Assembly: GCA_963973795.1 (NCBI GenBank)
Contig: CAXBAF010000012.1
Coordinates: 47,897 to 111,896 of the forward strand
Length of the DNA: 64,000 nucleotides
Source: UBA1926 sp002337215
Lineage (GTDB): Bacteria; Planctomycetota; Phycisphaerae; Phycisphaerales; UBA1924
Direction of reading: 5' to 3'
In this document: piece after piece, positions 49,993-58,424 of the stretch
Numbering within the stretch: the stretch's first letter is position 1
How the letters are laid out: each line of letters begins with the position of its first letter
Made by a program: the position numbers and the translations under genes
Notes under the pieces: generated by a model
What the model was told of the DNA's origin: nothing
Database searches by the model: none
What the model saw: the letters and a program-made list of their open reading frames with translations, nothing else

Positions 49993-51095
49993 ACGGTGCA
50001 CGATCGGACAAGTCCCGTTCGGAGAATTGGTTCGGAGAGCGGGTCGAGCCGGGCGAGCCCCGCAGGCTCATGATGCCGCTTTCTGAGACGTTTTCGGGTG
50101 AGCAGATGCGCGTCCCGGCGTACGTCTGGCGCGGTGAGCGCTCGGGGCCGACCGTGTTCGTCACCGCCGCGGTCCACGGCGACGAGATCAACGGCACCGG
50201 CACGATCCGGCACATCCTCCGCGAGCGACCTTTCGAGCTCGAGGGCGGCACGCTCGTGCTCGTCCCCGTCGTCAACCAGCCCGGCTTCGAGCGGCAGACG
50301 CGGTACCTGCCCGATCGGCGCGACCTCAACCGTTCCTTCCCCGGCTCACGCGGGGGGAGCTTCGCGAGCCGGATCGCGCACGCCGTCTTCGAGCAGCTCA
50401 TCAAGCGATGCGACTACGGGATCGACCTGCACACCGCGGCGGTCCGCCGGACGAACTTCCCCAACGTCCGCGCCGACATGGACAACCCGGCGCTCGCGTC
50501 GTTTGCCCGGGCGTTCGGCGCGGAGCTGATCGTCTCGAGCACCGGTCCCGAGGGCTCGCTCCGCCACGCCGCGGGGGCGGTGGGGGTGCCCACGCTCATC
50601 CTCGAATCGGGTGAGGTCTGGAAGGTCGAATCGGGGTACATCGGCTACGCGGAACGCGGCATCACCAACTGCCTCCGCTACCTGGGCATGGTCGCCGGCG
50701 AGCCCGAGCAGCCCGCCTTCAGGGTCGAGGTGGACGCGTCGAGCTGGGTCCGCGCTGACCATGGTGGCTTCCTTGAGTTCCACACCGCGCCGGGCGAGAT
50801 CGTCGAGGAGGGCGACCCGATCGCCACCAACACGGACCTCGCGGGCCAGGAACTCAACATCCTGCGCGCCCCGCGGAACGGGATCGTGCTCGGGATGACG
50901 ACCATCCCATCGGTCTCGCCGGGCGACGCGGTCTGCCATCTCGCGTACCCCTCGAAGAGCGTGCTCCGCCGGGTCGGCCGGGCGATCGAACGCCTGGACG
51001 ACGACTCGATCCACCAGCGGATGAAGGACGACCTCTCGCGCAGCGTGCACGTCACCGAACACGAGGAATCGCTCAGCGGTGAGGACGACGATTAG
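49989..51095 (+). CDS. Succinylglutamate desuccinylase/aspartoacylase-family hydrolase
   Basis: Zinc carboxypeptidase-like enzyme of 368 aa in the AstE/AspA superfamily. The start is the GTG at 49989, overlapping the rimK stop (GTGA), with GGAG upstream. The metal-site motifs are VTAAVHGDEINGTG (His, Glu), RRDLNRSFPGS and YGIDLHTAA (His); Glu in LILESGEVWK is the likely base. A barrel-like C-terminal domain (about 240-330) carries IVEEGDPIATNTDLAG and GIVLGMTTIPSVSPGDAV, like a lipoyl-type sandwich. It could remove N-acyl or N-glutamyl groups. In an operon with RimB and RimK, a role in handling poly-glutamate products is a reasonable inference. Confidence 0.85.
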   Translation: MNGARSDKSRSENWFGERVEPGEPRRLMMPLSETFSGEQMRVPAYVWRGERSGPTVFVTAAVHGDEINGTGTIRHILRERPFELEGGTLVLVPVVNQPGFERQTRYLPDRRDLNRSFPGSRGGSFASRIAHAVFEQLIKRCDYGIDLHTAAVRRTNFPNVRADMDNPALASFARAFGAELIVSSTGPEGSLRHAAGAVGVPTLILESGEVWKVESGYIGYAERGITNCLRYLGMVAGEPEQPAFRVEVDASSWVRADHGGFLEFHTAPGEIVEEGDPIATNTDLAGQELNILRAPRNGIVLGMTTIPSVSPGDAVCHLAYPSKSVLRRVGRAIERLDDDSIHQRMKDDLSRSVHVTEHEESLSGEDDD

Positions 51096-51442
51096 GCGTC
51101 GGCCGGAGTATGGGTTTTGCTAAAACTCAGTACAATCAAATACCAAATTCATGTCGGATCGCCCCCTCTAGTGGGCCGCTTCATCGGGTGCCGGCCTGGC
51201 GACAAAGTCAGACAATCGATGCCCCGTTTCCGCCAGGACCCAGTCTGTGGAAGCCGCTTTTATTCTGTAAATATATGCTGTAAATAGATTTGCGCTCAAC
51301 CAAGTTTCTGGGTGCAATCAAAGCACGATCAAATTCATCGCTCGAATTCTGTGTCCGCCCGGCGGATCCGGTGGTACCTTCGGGCCTGCGCTGGCCAGCG
51401 CGTGCGTGTGCTTCATAACTTTGAATTGGGAAGGAAGAAAGT
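51096..51442. other. AT-rich intergenic region with direct repeat
   Basis: This 347-base gap is lower in GC than its neighbours and holds no gene I can support. It contains a perfect 9-bp direct repeat, CTGTAAATA at 51265-51273 and 51278-51286, with its start points 13 bases apart. The spacing is near one DNA turn, so it could be a regulator-binding site for the dockerin gene at 51443. Confidence 0.4.
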
Positions 51443-52729
51443 ATGAGTTTTCACAAACGTTTCGGCGCGATCGCTGCGCGCCCGTCGGCGCTCGCGGCGT
51501 TCGTCGCCGCCGGTTCGCTCGCACCGCTCGCCCTGGCAGACCCACCGACCGACCCGCCGCCCTGCGACGTGCAACTCGGCGCGGTGTTCTGCATCCGCAT
51601 GACCGACCAGGTTCAGGTGGAGGGCGACGACGACCGGTTCCGGTTCATGTTCGAGGTGCTCAACTGGACCGGGACGGACGCCGAGGGGCTGAACGTCGCC
51701 CTCAACGTGGGCGGCGTCGTGATCGACAGCCCCCCGAGTATCACCGACGCGTTCATCGATCCGAACGGCCGGGTCATCGGCCCGCTGCAGATCCCCCCTG
51801 CCGGGAATCTCGCGATCACCAACGACTGGTCGGTCATCAACCAGACCGCGACCGCGGTGCAGTACGGCATCCCGTTCCTCGGGATGGGCACGCCCATCGA
51901 TCACCCGTCCGCGTTCGGCTTCGACGGTCTGCTCGATCCCGACTTCGCGATGTCATCGCAGGGCGTCTGCATCGAGGCGCTGCTGGCGATGATCCCGGGG
52001 AGCGTTGTCAGTTTTAACTCGACGCCGCCCACGATCTTCACGCCCGATCTCGAGACGATCGACGACGGGACCAATGTCCGCGACGGGTTCGTCATCGAGA
52101 TCGACGACATCGACCCGGGCGAGGCGTTCAGCCTCAACTGGCACCTGCTCGACGGTGCCGGCAACGCCATCGGCATCGTCAGCCTCGGCGGCGGGGTCAT
52201 GGGCGACCAGTACGGCTTCGGCGCCTTCAACCTCGCACGCATCCCCGGGACCGAGGGGCAGGCGAACCAGGCCCCGGCTCCGCTGTTCAATCTCAACACC
52301 GGGTTCAACCCGAGCGATGACAGCGACGCGAACGCCGACAGCCCGGTGTTCTGGGCCGAGGACGAGTTCCGAGGACTCGATGAATTCCCGATCAACCCGA
52401 TCCCGCCCGGCCGACCCGGGCAGGGGACCTTCTTCGCCGTCGAGCCCGGCGCCGCGGTTACGGCTTCGTTCATGAACGAGGGCGACAACGCGTTCCTGTT
52501 CAATGGTCAAAAAGTCCGTTCGGGGTCCAACATCGTCCCGGGGCAGGGGCCGTGCAACCCCGGGGACAACGCCGAGCCGTTCGGCGTGCTCGATCTCCAG
52601 GACATCGCGGGGTTCGTGACCGCGTTCCTGCAGCAGGATCTCACGGTCGCCGACCTCAACGGGGACACGGTCTTCGATCTGCGGGATATCTCCCTGTTCG
52701 TCAAGTTCTTCGTGGGCGGCTGCCCGTAA
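51443..52729 (+). CDS. Secreted protein with GC-type dockerin, unknown body
   Basis: Exported protein of 428 aa. The start at 51443 follows GGAAGGAAG; a signal peptide follows (ALAAFVAAGSLAPLALA). The body begins CDVQLGAVFCIRMTDQVQVE and consists of beta-rich sequence (FRFMFEVLNWTGTDAEGLNV, NDWSVINQTATAVQYGIPFL); no enzyme motif is found. Two halves share the look of immunoglobulin-like folds. The tail is a GC-dockerin: PCNPGDNAEPFGVLDLQDI, GFVTAFLQQDLTVADLNGD, FDLRDISLFVKFF, ending GGCP. The gene is flanked by an AT-rich promoter region and an M42 peptidase gene 143 bases later. Its function is unknown. Confidence 0.82.
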   Translation: MSFHKRFGAIAARPSALAAFVAAGSLAPLALADPPTDPPPCDVQLGAVFCIRMTDQVQVEGDDDRFRFMFEVLNWTGTDAEGLNVALNVGGVVIDSPPSITDAFIDPNGRVIGPLQIPPAGNLAITNDWSVINQTATAVQYGIPFLGMGTPIDHPSAFGFDGLLDPDFAMSSQGVCIEALLAMIPGSVVSFNSTPPTIFTPDLETIDDGTNVRDGFVIEIDDIDPGEAFSLNWHLLDGAGNAIGIVSLGGGVMGDQYGFGAFNLARIPGTEGQANQAPAPLFNLNTGFNPSDDSDANADSPVFWAEDEFRGLDEFPINPIPPGRPGQGTFFAVEPGAAVTASFMNEGDNAFLFNGQKVRSGSNIVPGQGPCNPGDNAEPFGVLDLQDIAGFVTAFLQQDLTVADLNGDTVFDLRDISLFVKFFVGGCP

Positions 52730-52871
52730 GCCGGGGCACACCCCGAGCCGAAGAGCCGCGGATTGACTGTCCCTGATCAGCCCACGGGCGATGCCGGCGA
52801 GGAGCGGCGTCGCCCGTTTTCGTGCGCGCGTCGTATGCTCCTGACGGACGGCCCACCCCGGAGCACTCAGC

Positions 52872-54092
52872 ATGCGCGACGACGAACGGACACTCCTCCT
52901 CGATCTCACCTCGACCCCCACCGCGGCGGGCAAGGAACACCGCGTCATCGCGAAGATCGACGCGTGGCTCGCCGACCGCCCGGGCCTCGTCCGACGCGAC
53001 GACACGCACGGCAACATCGAGATCGCGCTCGATCGAGACACCGGCGCGCCGTTCAAGCCGGGCCCGCCCGTCTTCTTCACCGCGCACATGGACCACCCCG
53101 CCTTCGTCGTCGATCGCGTGATCGGCCCCGCGACGCTCGAGCTCGACTTCCGGGGCGGGGTGATGGACGACTACTTCCCCGATGCCCGCATCGTGATCCA
53201 CCTCGCGGACGGGTCAACAGCCCGCGGGGTCATCACAGGCCGGGGCGACAAGTCCACCCCCGACAAGTCGTGGCTCTGCGACCTCGACTCGGAGAGCGAC
53301 GCCGTGGCGGTCGGCGACTTCGCGACCTGGGAGCTCCCGCCCGCCGAGATCATCGAGGAGGCCTACCCCGGCGCGAACCCGTGGAGCGAGACGGGCGCGG
53401 TGCTCTACACCAACGCGTGCGACGACCTCGCGGCTCTCGTTGCGGCTCTGGTGGCGATCGATCGGCTCCGCGAGAAGCGGGCCGCGGGCGAGACGGTGCA
53501 CGACACGCGGGTGCTGCTGACGCGGGCCGAGGAGATCGGGTTCATCGGCGCCATCGGCGCGAGCCGGGACGGGTTCATGCCCACCGACGCTCGGATCATC
53601 GCGCTCGAGAACAGCCGGAGTTTCGAGGACTCGCCCATCGGCGGGGGCCCGATCGTGCGCGTGGGCGATCGCGTGAGCGTGTTCAGCCCCTCGCTCACCG
53701 GGGCGGTCGCGAAGGTCGCGGAACGAATCGCGGGGGGCGCGTCCACGGTCACCGCGAGCCAGAAACTCTCCGAGAAGCCGACCTGGCGCTGGCAGCGCAA
53801 GCTGATGGCGGGTGGGGCGTGCGAGGCGAGCGTGTACTGCCACTATGGGTACGAAGCGACCTGCGTCTGCCTGCCCTTGGGCAACTACCACAACATGGCG
53901 GGGCTTGCGGAGGCCCAGGCGGGCACGAACACATCCCAACCCAGGGTCGGGCGTGAGCACGTCGCGATCCGCGATTTCGAGGGCATGGTCGAGCTTCTGG
54001 TCGGCTGCGGCGAGGATCTGCCCGGTACCGGCGGGCTCGGCGAGCGGCTCGGGAAGCTCTGGGAAGACCGGTCCGCGGTGCTCGGGAGCTGA
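52872..54092 (+). CDS. M42-family metallopeptidase (glutamyl/tetrahedral aminopeptidase-like)
   Basis: M42 aminopeptidase of 406 aa, a co-catalytic di-zinc enzyme that usually forms a tetrahedral dodecamer and trims peptides. The start at 52872 follows GGAG. The metal and active-site pattern is present: His in FTAHMDHPAFV, bridging Asp in TNACDDLAALVAA, catalytic Glu pair in TRAEEIGFIGA, Glu in IIALENSRSF and His near the end in LGNYHNMA. The inserted PDZ-like domain typical of the family (about 95-165) is also visible (FPDARIVIHLADGSTARGV). It is probably cytosolic and used for peptide turnover. No operon partner is evident. Confidence 0.88.
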   Translation: MRDDERTLLLDLTSTPTAAGKEHRVIAKIDAWLADRPGLVRRDDTHGNIEIALDRDTGAPFKPGPPVFFTAHMDHPAFVVDRVIGPATLELDFRGGVMDDYFPDARIVIHLADGSTARGVITGRGDKSTPDKSWLCDLDSESDAVAVGDFATWELPPAEIIEEAYPGANPWSETGAVLYTNACDDLAALVAALVAIDRLREKRAAGETVHDTRVLLTRAEEIGFIGAIGASRDGFMPTDARIIALENSRSFEDSPIGGGPIVRVGDRVSVFSPSLTGAVAKVAERIAGGASTVTASQKLSEKPTWRWQRKLMAGGACEASVYCHYGYEATCVCLPLGNYHNMAGLAEAQAGTNTSQPRVGREHVAIRDFEGMVELLVGCGEDLPGTGGLGERLGKLWEDRSAVLGS

Positions 54093-54286
54093 GATTTCCG
54101 GATCCGGCCGCGATCAGGACCGAAGCGGAGACAGTTCGGATCCGGTATCGTGCCCGGCCGAGCCCGGGGGCTCACCGCCCCTACACTGCCCGGGAGAGGT
54201 CAGGCACCGCCGGGCCTCGGGATGGTGGACTATTTGCAATTCGACCGCCGGCGGTCCGCGCCCGGCGCTGATAGCGGAGTATCGCG

Positions 54287-55132
54287 ATGGCGAAGATGTT
54301 CTACAGCCTCGAAGAGGCGGCCCAGAAGCTCGGCATGGATGTCGATGACGTCAAGGCGTTGACCGAGAGCGGCCAGCTCCAGGAGTTCCGCGACCAGGAC
54401 AAGATCATGCTCAAGGTCGAGCAGGTCGATCTCCTCGCGGGCGACAACGACGACAGCGGGGGCATGATCCCCCTCGCCGACTCGGGCGAGATCGAGCCCA
54501 TCTCGATGAGCAGCAGCGGGAGCGCCCCCGCGATGGACGGTGATCCCGACCAGACGGGCGTGAGCATCTTCGACCCCGAGGACGAGGACGACGCCGACCC
54601 CGCCGCCGCGACCCATGTCTCGCCCAGCCTGGGCGGGTTCGCCGATTTCGGTGACGCCGCCGCGTCCGGCTCTGGGCTCGCCAACCTCGCGCTCGAGGGC
54701 GACGACACCAGCCTCGGCGCCGACCTGCTCGAAGATGTCTATTCCTCGACCGGGTCCGGTTCGATGGCCGCCGCGAGCAGTGGCGTGGGCGGCTCGGCCA
54801 TGGCGTCAGGCATCATGGACACCGACGGCGACCTCTTCGAATCCGCCGGAACGACACCCGAGCCGATCGGCGCGGCCCCCGCGATGGCGGGCGCTGGCGT
54901 GATGATGCCCGAGGCGTACGACGGCGCAGGCTCCGGCCTCGTGGGCGGTATCGCGATCGGCATCGTCGTCACCGTCCTGCTCGCGACCGCCGCGATGATC
55001 CTCATGCTCGACGGCAACGCCCAGCTCATGGAGCAGATGAGCATGAACTTCGTCTACATCACCCTCGGCATCGGCGCGGGCGTCATGCTCCTGGGCGGTC
55101 TCGTCGGCTGGTTCCTGCTCCGCAAGAGCTGA
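54287..55132 (+). CDS. Membrane protein with N-terminal MerR/excisionase-like HTH domain
   Basis: A 281-aa protein typical of planctomycetes. CGGAG lies 7 bases before the ATG at 54287. Residues 1-50 (MFYSLEEAAQKLGMDVDDVK, then LTESGQLQEFRDQDKIM) look like a MerR/excisionase HTH. A long acidic Gly/Ser/Ala low-complexity region follows (~60-210), then two transmembrane helices (LVGGIAIGIVVTVLLATAAM and FVYITLGIGAGVMLLGGLVG) at the C-terminus. The HTH may bind DNA or a protein partner at the membrane; the role is unknown. A strong terminator follows the stop after 36 bases. Confidence 0.78.
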   Translation: MAKMFYSLEEAAQKLGMDVDDVKALTESGQLQEFRDQDKIMLKVEQVDLLAGDNDDSGGMIPLADSGEIEPISMSSSGSAPAMDGDPDQTGVSIFDPEDEDDADPAAATHVSPSLGGFADFGDAAASGSGLANLALEGDDTSLGADLLEDVYSSTGSGSMAAASSGVGGSAMASGIMDTDGDLFESAGTTPEPIGAAPAMAGAGVMMPEAYDGAGSGLVGGIAIGIVVTVLLATAAMILMLDGNAQLMEQMSMNFVYITLGIGAGVMLLGGLVGWFLLRKS

Positions 55133-55167
55133 ACCCGCCCGCTCAGGCCATCACCACAGAACACGCG

Positions 55168-55193
55168 CCGCGGCTTGCATGCCGCGGTTTTTT
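55168..55193 (+). terminator. Rho-independent terminator after the HTH membrane protein
   Basis: Perfect 7-bp stem CCGCGGC (55168-55174) / GCCGCGG (55181-55187), loop TTGCAT, followed by six T. It is 36 bases downstream of the stop at 55132. Confidence 0.88.
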
Positions 55194-55267
55194 CTGCGCA
55201 CGATTCCCGGTGTCTATGGCGTCTCCATGTGCCGCGGCCATCCTGGTGCTCTGTGGAAACGAGAATT

Positions 55268-55353
55268 GGGTGCCATGGAGACGCCGCGAAGCGGTTTCTC
55301 CATGCCGGTAGAGTGACGATCATGGAGAAGGCTGCGCCGTCTCCATGGCACTC
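55268..55353. repeat. 86-bp cruciform repeat, copy 2
   Basis: Same element as at 14861, with matching arms (GGGTGCCATGGAGAC and CATGGAGAAGG), identical internal hairpins apart from a few changes, and CCATCCTGGTG beginning 30 bases upstream as in copy 1. The last bases differ (GGCACTC for GGCACCC). A decayed half arm (GGCGTCTCCATGTGCC) lies just upstream at about 55219-55234. Confidence 0.85.
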
Positions 55354-55513
55354 GAGCGAGGACTGAATAGAAAAACGGGATGGTTTCTGCGGAGCACCAT
55401 CCTGGCCGTGCCGTCGTCAGCACACATTCAGCACTGCGCAGGACAACCGACCCGCCTTCGCCCTCCGGGTCGAGAGCGGGCACCGATCGCGGTCTCTTTC
55501 GGAAGCTCGCGTC

Positions 55514-55599
55514 GGGTGCCATGGAGACACCGCGGAGCGGTTTCTCCATGCGAGGATTGGTTTCGTCATGGAGAAGGCTGCGCCGTCTCCATGGCACCC
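55514..55599. repeat. 86-bp cruciform repeat, copy 3
   Basis: Near-identical to copy 1 in both arms and internal hairpins; only the ~14-base centre differs. It lies 160 bases after copy 2 in the same orientation. The whole region 55194-55658 carries no gene. Confidence 0.85.
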
Positions 55600-55658
55600 C
55601 GCCCGCAAGGCCAGGCCAGCCGTGCAATCGGTCCTCACGATTTCGCAGTGAACGCGAC

Positions 55659-56117
55659 TCACGCCGCGCCGTCGAGCTCCGTGCCCTCGGGTTCGTACCG
55701 ACCGCCCCCCAGGCCCAGCTCACCCAGCACACCCGAGCGTGCGTAGAGGAGTCGGGGTGTGCCGTTGCTGGTGTCGATCGTGGCGCGCACGAACCCGTCC
55801 GCGTCGATGTGGAGCAAGCCCAGTTCCGCGTCCGGCTGCCAACGCACCGCGATCGGGCGCTCGTCGAGTTGCTTGGGGTCGGTGCCCTCGCCCATGACGC
55901 GGACCGCGCCCGACCAGGCGCCCGCTTCGGACTCCACCACGCGGAGTTCGAGCGCGATCGTGTCGCTGTCAACGCCGAACGCGCGACGCCCCGCCGTCGA
56001 TCCGACCTTCCAGCGGATCGACGCCGAACGCCGAGCGGCGGTGCCATCTCCGGCCCCGCGCCCGGCCGCCTGCGGCCCCGAGACCCCGTTGCAGTCGTTG
56101 GTGTGCGCCCGGGTCAT
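55659..56117 (-). CDS. Hypothetical protein coupled to GbsR-type regulator
   Basis: A 152-aa protein of unknown function. Its ATG at 56117 overlaps the stop of the upstream regulator gene in an ATGA arrangement, so the two are translationally coupled. The first ~35 residues are low-complexity (Gly/Ala/Arg-rich). The rest looks like a compact beta-rich domain: IALELRVVESEAGAWSGAVR, PIAVRWQPDAELGLLHIDAD, FVRATIDTSNGTPRLLYARS and GELGLGGGRYEP. No signal peptide or membrane segment. Its gene lies just beyond the repeat copy at 55514. Confidence 0.65.
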   Translation of the reverse strand: MTRAHTNDCNGVSGPQAAGRGAGDGTAARRSASIRWKVGSTAGRRAFGVDSDTIALELRVVESEAGAWSGAVRVMGEGTDPKQLDERPIAVRWQPDAELGLLHIDADGFVRATIDTSNGTPRLLYARSGVLGELGLGGGRYEPEGTELDGAA

Positions 56118-56710
56118 GCCGACCCCTTCCGAGCCTTGCGGCCTGTCACGCTGTCGATCTTGTCGGTCACGCTCAGCAGCGAGGCCGCGAGCTTGAGCCC
56201 CGATCCGCTCGGCCCGGTGAACCGCTGGGCGAGCCGGGTCGCGTCCTCGAAGAACCCGATCATGTCGTCGAGCCGGTGGTCGATGTCGCTCTCGGGCTTC
56301 GCGCCGTTCTCGCGTGTCCGGTCCCGGATCTCGTGCAGGCTCACCAGCAGCGGGTCCACTTCTCGCTTGACCCGCTCGCGGACGATCGCGCGGAAGATCG
56401 ACCAGATGTCCTGCTCGGCCTGGAAGTACTCCTTGCGGTCGCCGCGACGGTGCACGCGGGCGATCACGCCCCAGTCGAGCAGCGCCCGCACGGACATCGA
56501 CGCGTTGCCCCGGCTGATCTCGAGCCGGCCCATGATGTCGTCGGTGCACATCGCCTCGCCCGTGATGTAGAGCAACGCGTGGACCTCCGCCATCGTGCGG
56601 CTGATGCCCCAGACGCTGCCCATCCGGCCCCACGCCTCGATGAATCGCTCGATGTCGTGCTCGTCGCGCGGTGTTCGTTTGTCGGGGGTTGTCTGCCGGG
56701 AGGGCGTCAT
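56114..56710 (-). CDS. GbsR/MarR-family transcriptional regulator
   Basis: A 198-aa winged-helix regulator resembling the GbsR branch of the MarR superfamily, known for control of osmoprotectant or other membrane-linked genes. The family pattern is ERFIEAWGRMGSVWGISRTM (helix 1), EVHALLYITGEAMCTDDIMG, then the recognition helices RLEISRGNASMSVRALLDWG and the wing VIARVHRRGDRKEYFQAE. The C-terminal half is helical and probably the dimer interface. A choline/betaine gene set is not nearby, so the regulon is unknown. It is the first gene of a two-gene unit with the downstream hypothetical protein. Confidence 0.87.
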   Translation of the reverse strand: MTPSRQTTPDKRTPRDEHDIERFIEAWGRMGSVWGISRTMAEVHALLYITGEAMCTDDIMGRLEISRGNASMSVRALLDWGVIARVHRRGDRKEYFQAEQDIWSIFRAIVRERVKREVDPLLVSLHEIRDRTRENGAKPESDIDHRLDDMIGFFEDATRLAQRFTGPSGSGLKLAASLLSVTDKIDSVTGRKARKGSA

Positions 56711-56819
56711 ACCCCAAGTATCGCATCGTGGGCGGGGTAGTCCACATTGTTTTCAGAATATTTTGAAACCCAAGGACACAGCATGGGTTCCGAAAACGCG
56801 GTTCCGGGGCTGTGGATCC

Positions 56820-58028
56820 TCACAGGAACAGATCGGCGATGCCCGTTGCCCCCAGCACAAGGCTGATGACCCCGTTGAGCGTGAAGAACGCCATGTTCAG
56901 CCCGGCCTCGCCCCGCTTGACGAGGACCAGGTGCTCGGCGACCAGCAGCACCGCCGTCGCGCCGACGCCGATCCCGAAGACCTGCCCCAGATTGGGGTTG
57001 AACGCCCACGCCCCGAGCAGCGCGCCGAGGCAGGCGAGGTGCAGCACCCGGCTCAGGAAGATCGCCCGGCGGGGCCCGAGTCTCGCGGGGATGCTGTGCA
57101 GCCCCGCCTCGGCGTCGTGCTCGTGGTCCTGGAGCGCGTAGATCACATCGAACCCCGCGACCCAGCAGAGCACCATCGCCGCGAGCAGATAGATCGAAGG
57201 CCCCGTGCTGGTCAGCAGCCGGAGCGACTGGGGATCGACCGCGACCGCCGCGGCGATCGGGCTCACCGCCAGTGCGCTGCCCAGGAAGACGTGGCACAGC
57301 AGCGTGAAGCGTTTGGTGAACGAGTAGAACGCGATCCAGATCAGCACGGGGATCGAGCCGTAGAGCGGCCATTGGTTGTCGAAGAAGACGGTGAACATCG
57401 CGCACGCCGCGATGAAGAGCCCCGCGGACCCCGCGAGCATGAGCAGCCCGTCGGCGGTCGAGAGCCTCCCCGCGGCGAACGCCCGCTTGGCCGTCCGCGG
57501 GTTCTCCGCGTCGAGCGTGCGGTCCGCGATCCGGTTCACGAGCATCGCCCACGTGCGCGCGAAGACCATGCACAGGACGATCAGCCCCAGTTTGACAGCG
57601 AACGACCACCAGCCGAAGGCGAACTCGGGCGGCGCCGCGCCCTCGTCGGCCTCGGCGACGGCCCGCGTGTGGAGCGTCATCGCGCGTCCCGGCCCCGCGA
57701 GAAAGGCCGCGAGAACGGCGAACGGGAGCGCGAACAGCGAATGGGCGATCTTGATATCCGCGAACGCAATGGCGATCTTCGCGGCGAGCGTGCCCTTGCC
57801 GGCAGGCCGAGCCGACGGCGGGAGGGCCGACAGTTCCGGCTTGACACCGCTGCCCGATTCGGGCTCGGGGTCGGCAACCTGCTCGGGCTCGAGCGGGATC
57901 GTGTCCGGGTCAGGTTGCCCTTCTGGTTGCCGGTCAGGTTCGCGGGTGGGCTCGCCCGGTGTGGGGTGGACGGGTTGGGCGGGGGGATCGGGTTGTGCGC
58001 TCCCCGCCGCGTCGGGCTCGGTGGTCAT
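56820..58028 (-). CDS. UbiA-family polyprenyltransferase (MqnP-like)
   Basis: Aromatic prenyltransferase of 402 aa with about eight transmembrane helices. The two Asp-rich motifs are present: NRIADRTLDAENPRTAKR (N-x3-D-x3-D) and DVIYALQDHEHDAEAGLHSI (Y-x-x-x-D-x3-D). The best family match by pattern is the 4-hydroxybenzoate polyprenyltransferase-like MqnP of futalosine-pathway menaquinone synthesis. It starts at 58028 with ~80 residues rich in Pro, Glu, Asp and Gln that are absent from most homologues; the true start might be later, but no alternative ATG is near the first helix. It diverges from the ferredoxin gene. Confidence 0.87.
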   Translation of the reverse strand: MTTEPDAAGSAQPDPPAQPVHPTPGEPTREPDRQPEGQPDPDTIPLEPEQVADPEPESGSGVKPELSALPPSARPAGKGTLAAKIAIAFADIKIAHSLFALPFAVLAAFLAGPGRAMTLHTRAVAEADEGAAPPEFAFGWWSFAVKLGLIVLCMVFARTWAMLVNRIADRTLDAENPRTAKRAFAAGRLSTADGLLMLAGSAGLFIAACAMFTVFFDNQWPLYGSIPVLIWIAFYSFTKRFTLLCHVFLGSALAVSPIAAAVAVDPQSLRLLTSTGPSIYLLAAMVLCWVAGFDVIYALQDHEHDAEAGLHSIPARLGPRRAIFLSRVLHLACLGALLGAWAFNPNLGQVFGIGVGATAVLLVAEHLVLVKRGEAGLNMAFFTLNGVISLVLGATGIADLFL

Positions 58029-58137
58029 ACCGAAAGCCTAGGGGCACACCGACCGAAGCTTGCTAGGATGGTCAGTCCGGAGCGGGCCCTTGGCGGGCAC
58101 GGGTCGGGTCTCAAAGTTTGTTGCTCGAGGAATCGCT

Positions 58138-58401
58138 ATGCCGCACATCATCGCTGAGCCGTGCATCGGGACCAAGGACACCGCCTGCGTGGATGTCTGC
58201 CCGGTCGATTGCATCCATCCGACCAAGGACGACCCGGCCTACGAGACGGCCGAGCAGCTCTTCATCGACCCCGATACCTGCATCGACTGCGGGCTCTGCG
58301 TCGACGAGTGCCCCGTCAGCGCCATCTACCAGGATGAAGACCTGCCCAAGGAGTGGGACAACTACGTCCAGCTCAACATCGATTACTTCAAGGATCAGTG
58401 A
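58138..58401 (+). CDS. Ferredoxin, 7Fe (3Fe-4S/4Fe-4S) type
   Basis: Small bacterial ferredoxin of 87 aa. GAGGAA precedes the ATG at 58138. The cysteines are Cys9, Cys17, Cys21 (followed by Pro) and Cys25 in the first half, and Cys48, Cys51, Cys54 and Cys58 (followed by Pro) in the second. This C-x7-C-x3-C-P spacing is typical of 7Fe ferredoxins with one 3Fe-4S and one 4Fe-4S cluster. It carries electrons at low potential for unknown partners. It diverges from the prenyltransferase gene; the next plus-strand gene starts 23 bases later. Confidence 0.93.
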   Translation: MPHIIAEPCIGTKDTACVDVCPVDCIHPTKDDPAYETAEQLFIDPDTCIDCGLCVDECPVSAIYQDEDLPKEWDNYVQLNIDYFKDQ

Positions 58402-58424
58402 TCACCTGACCGGGAACCCGGGCG

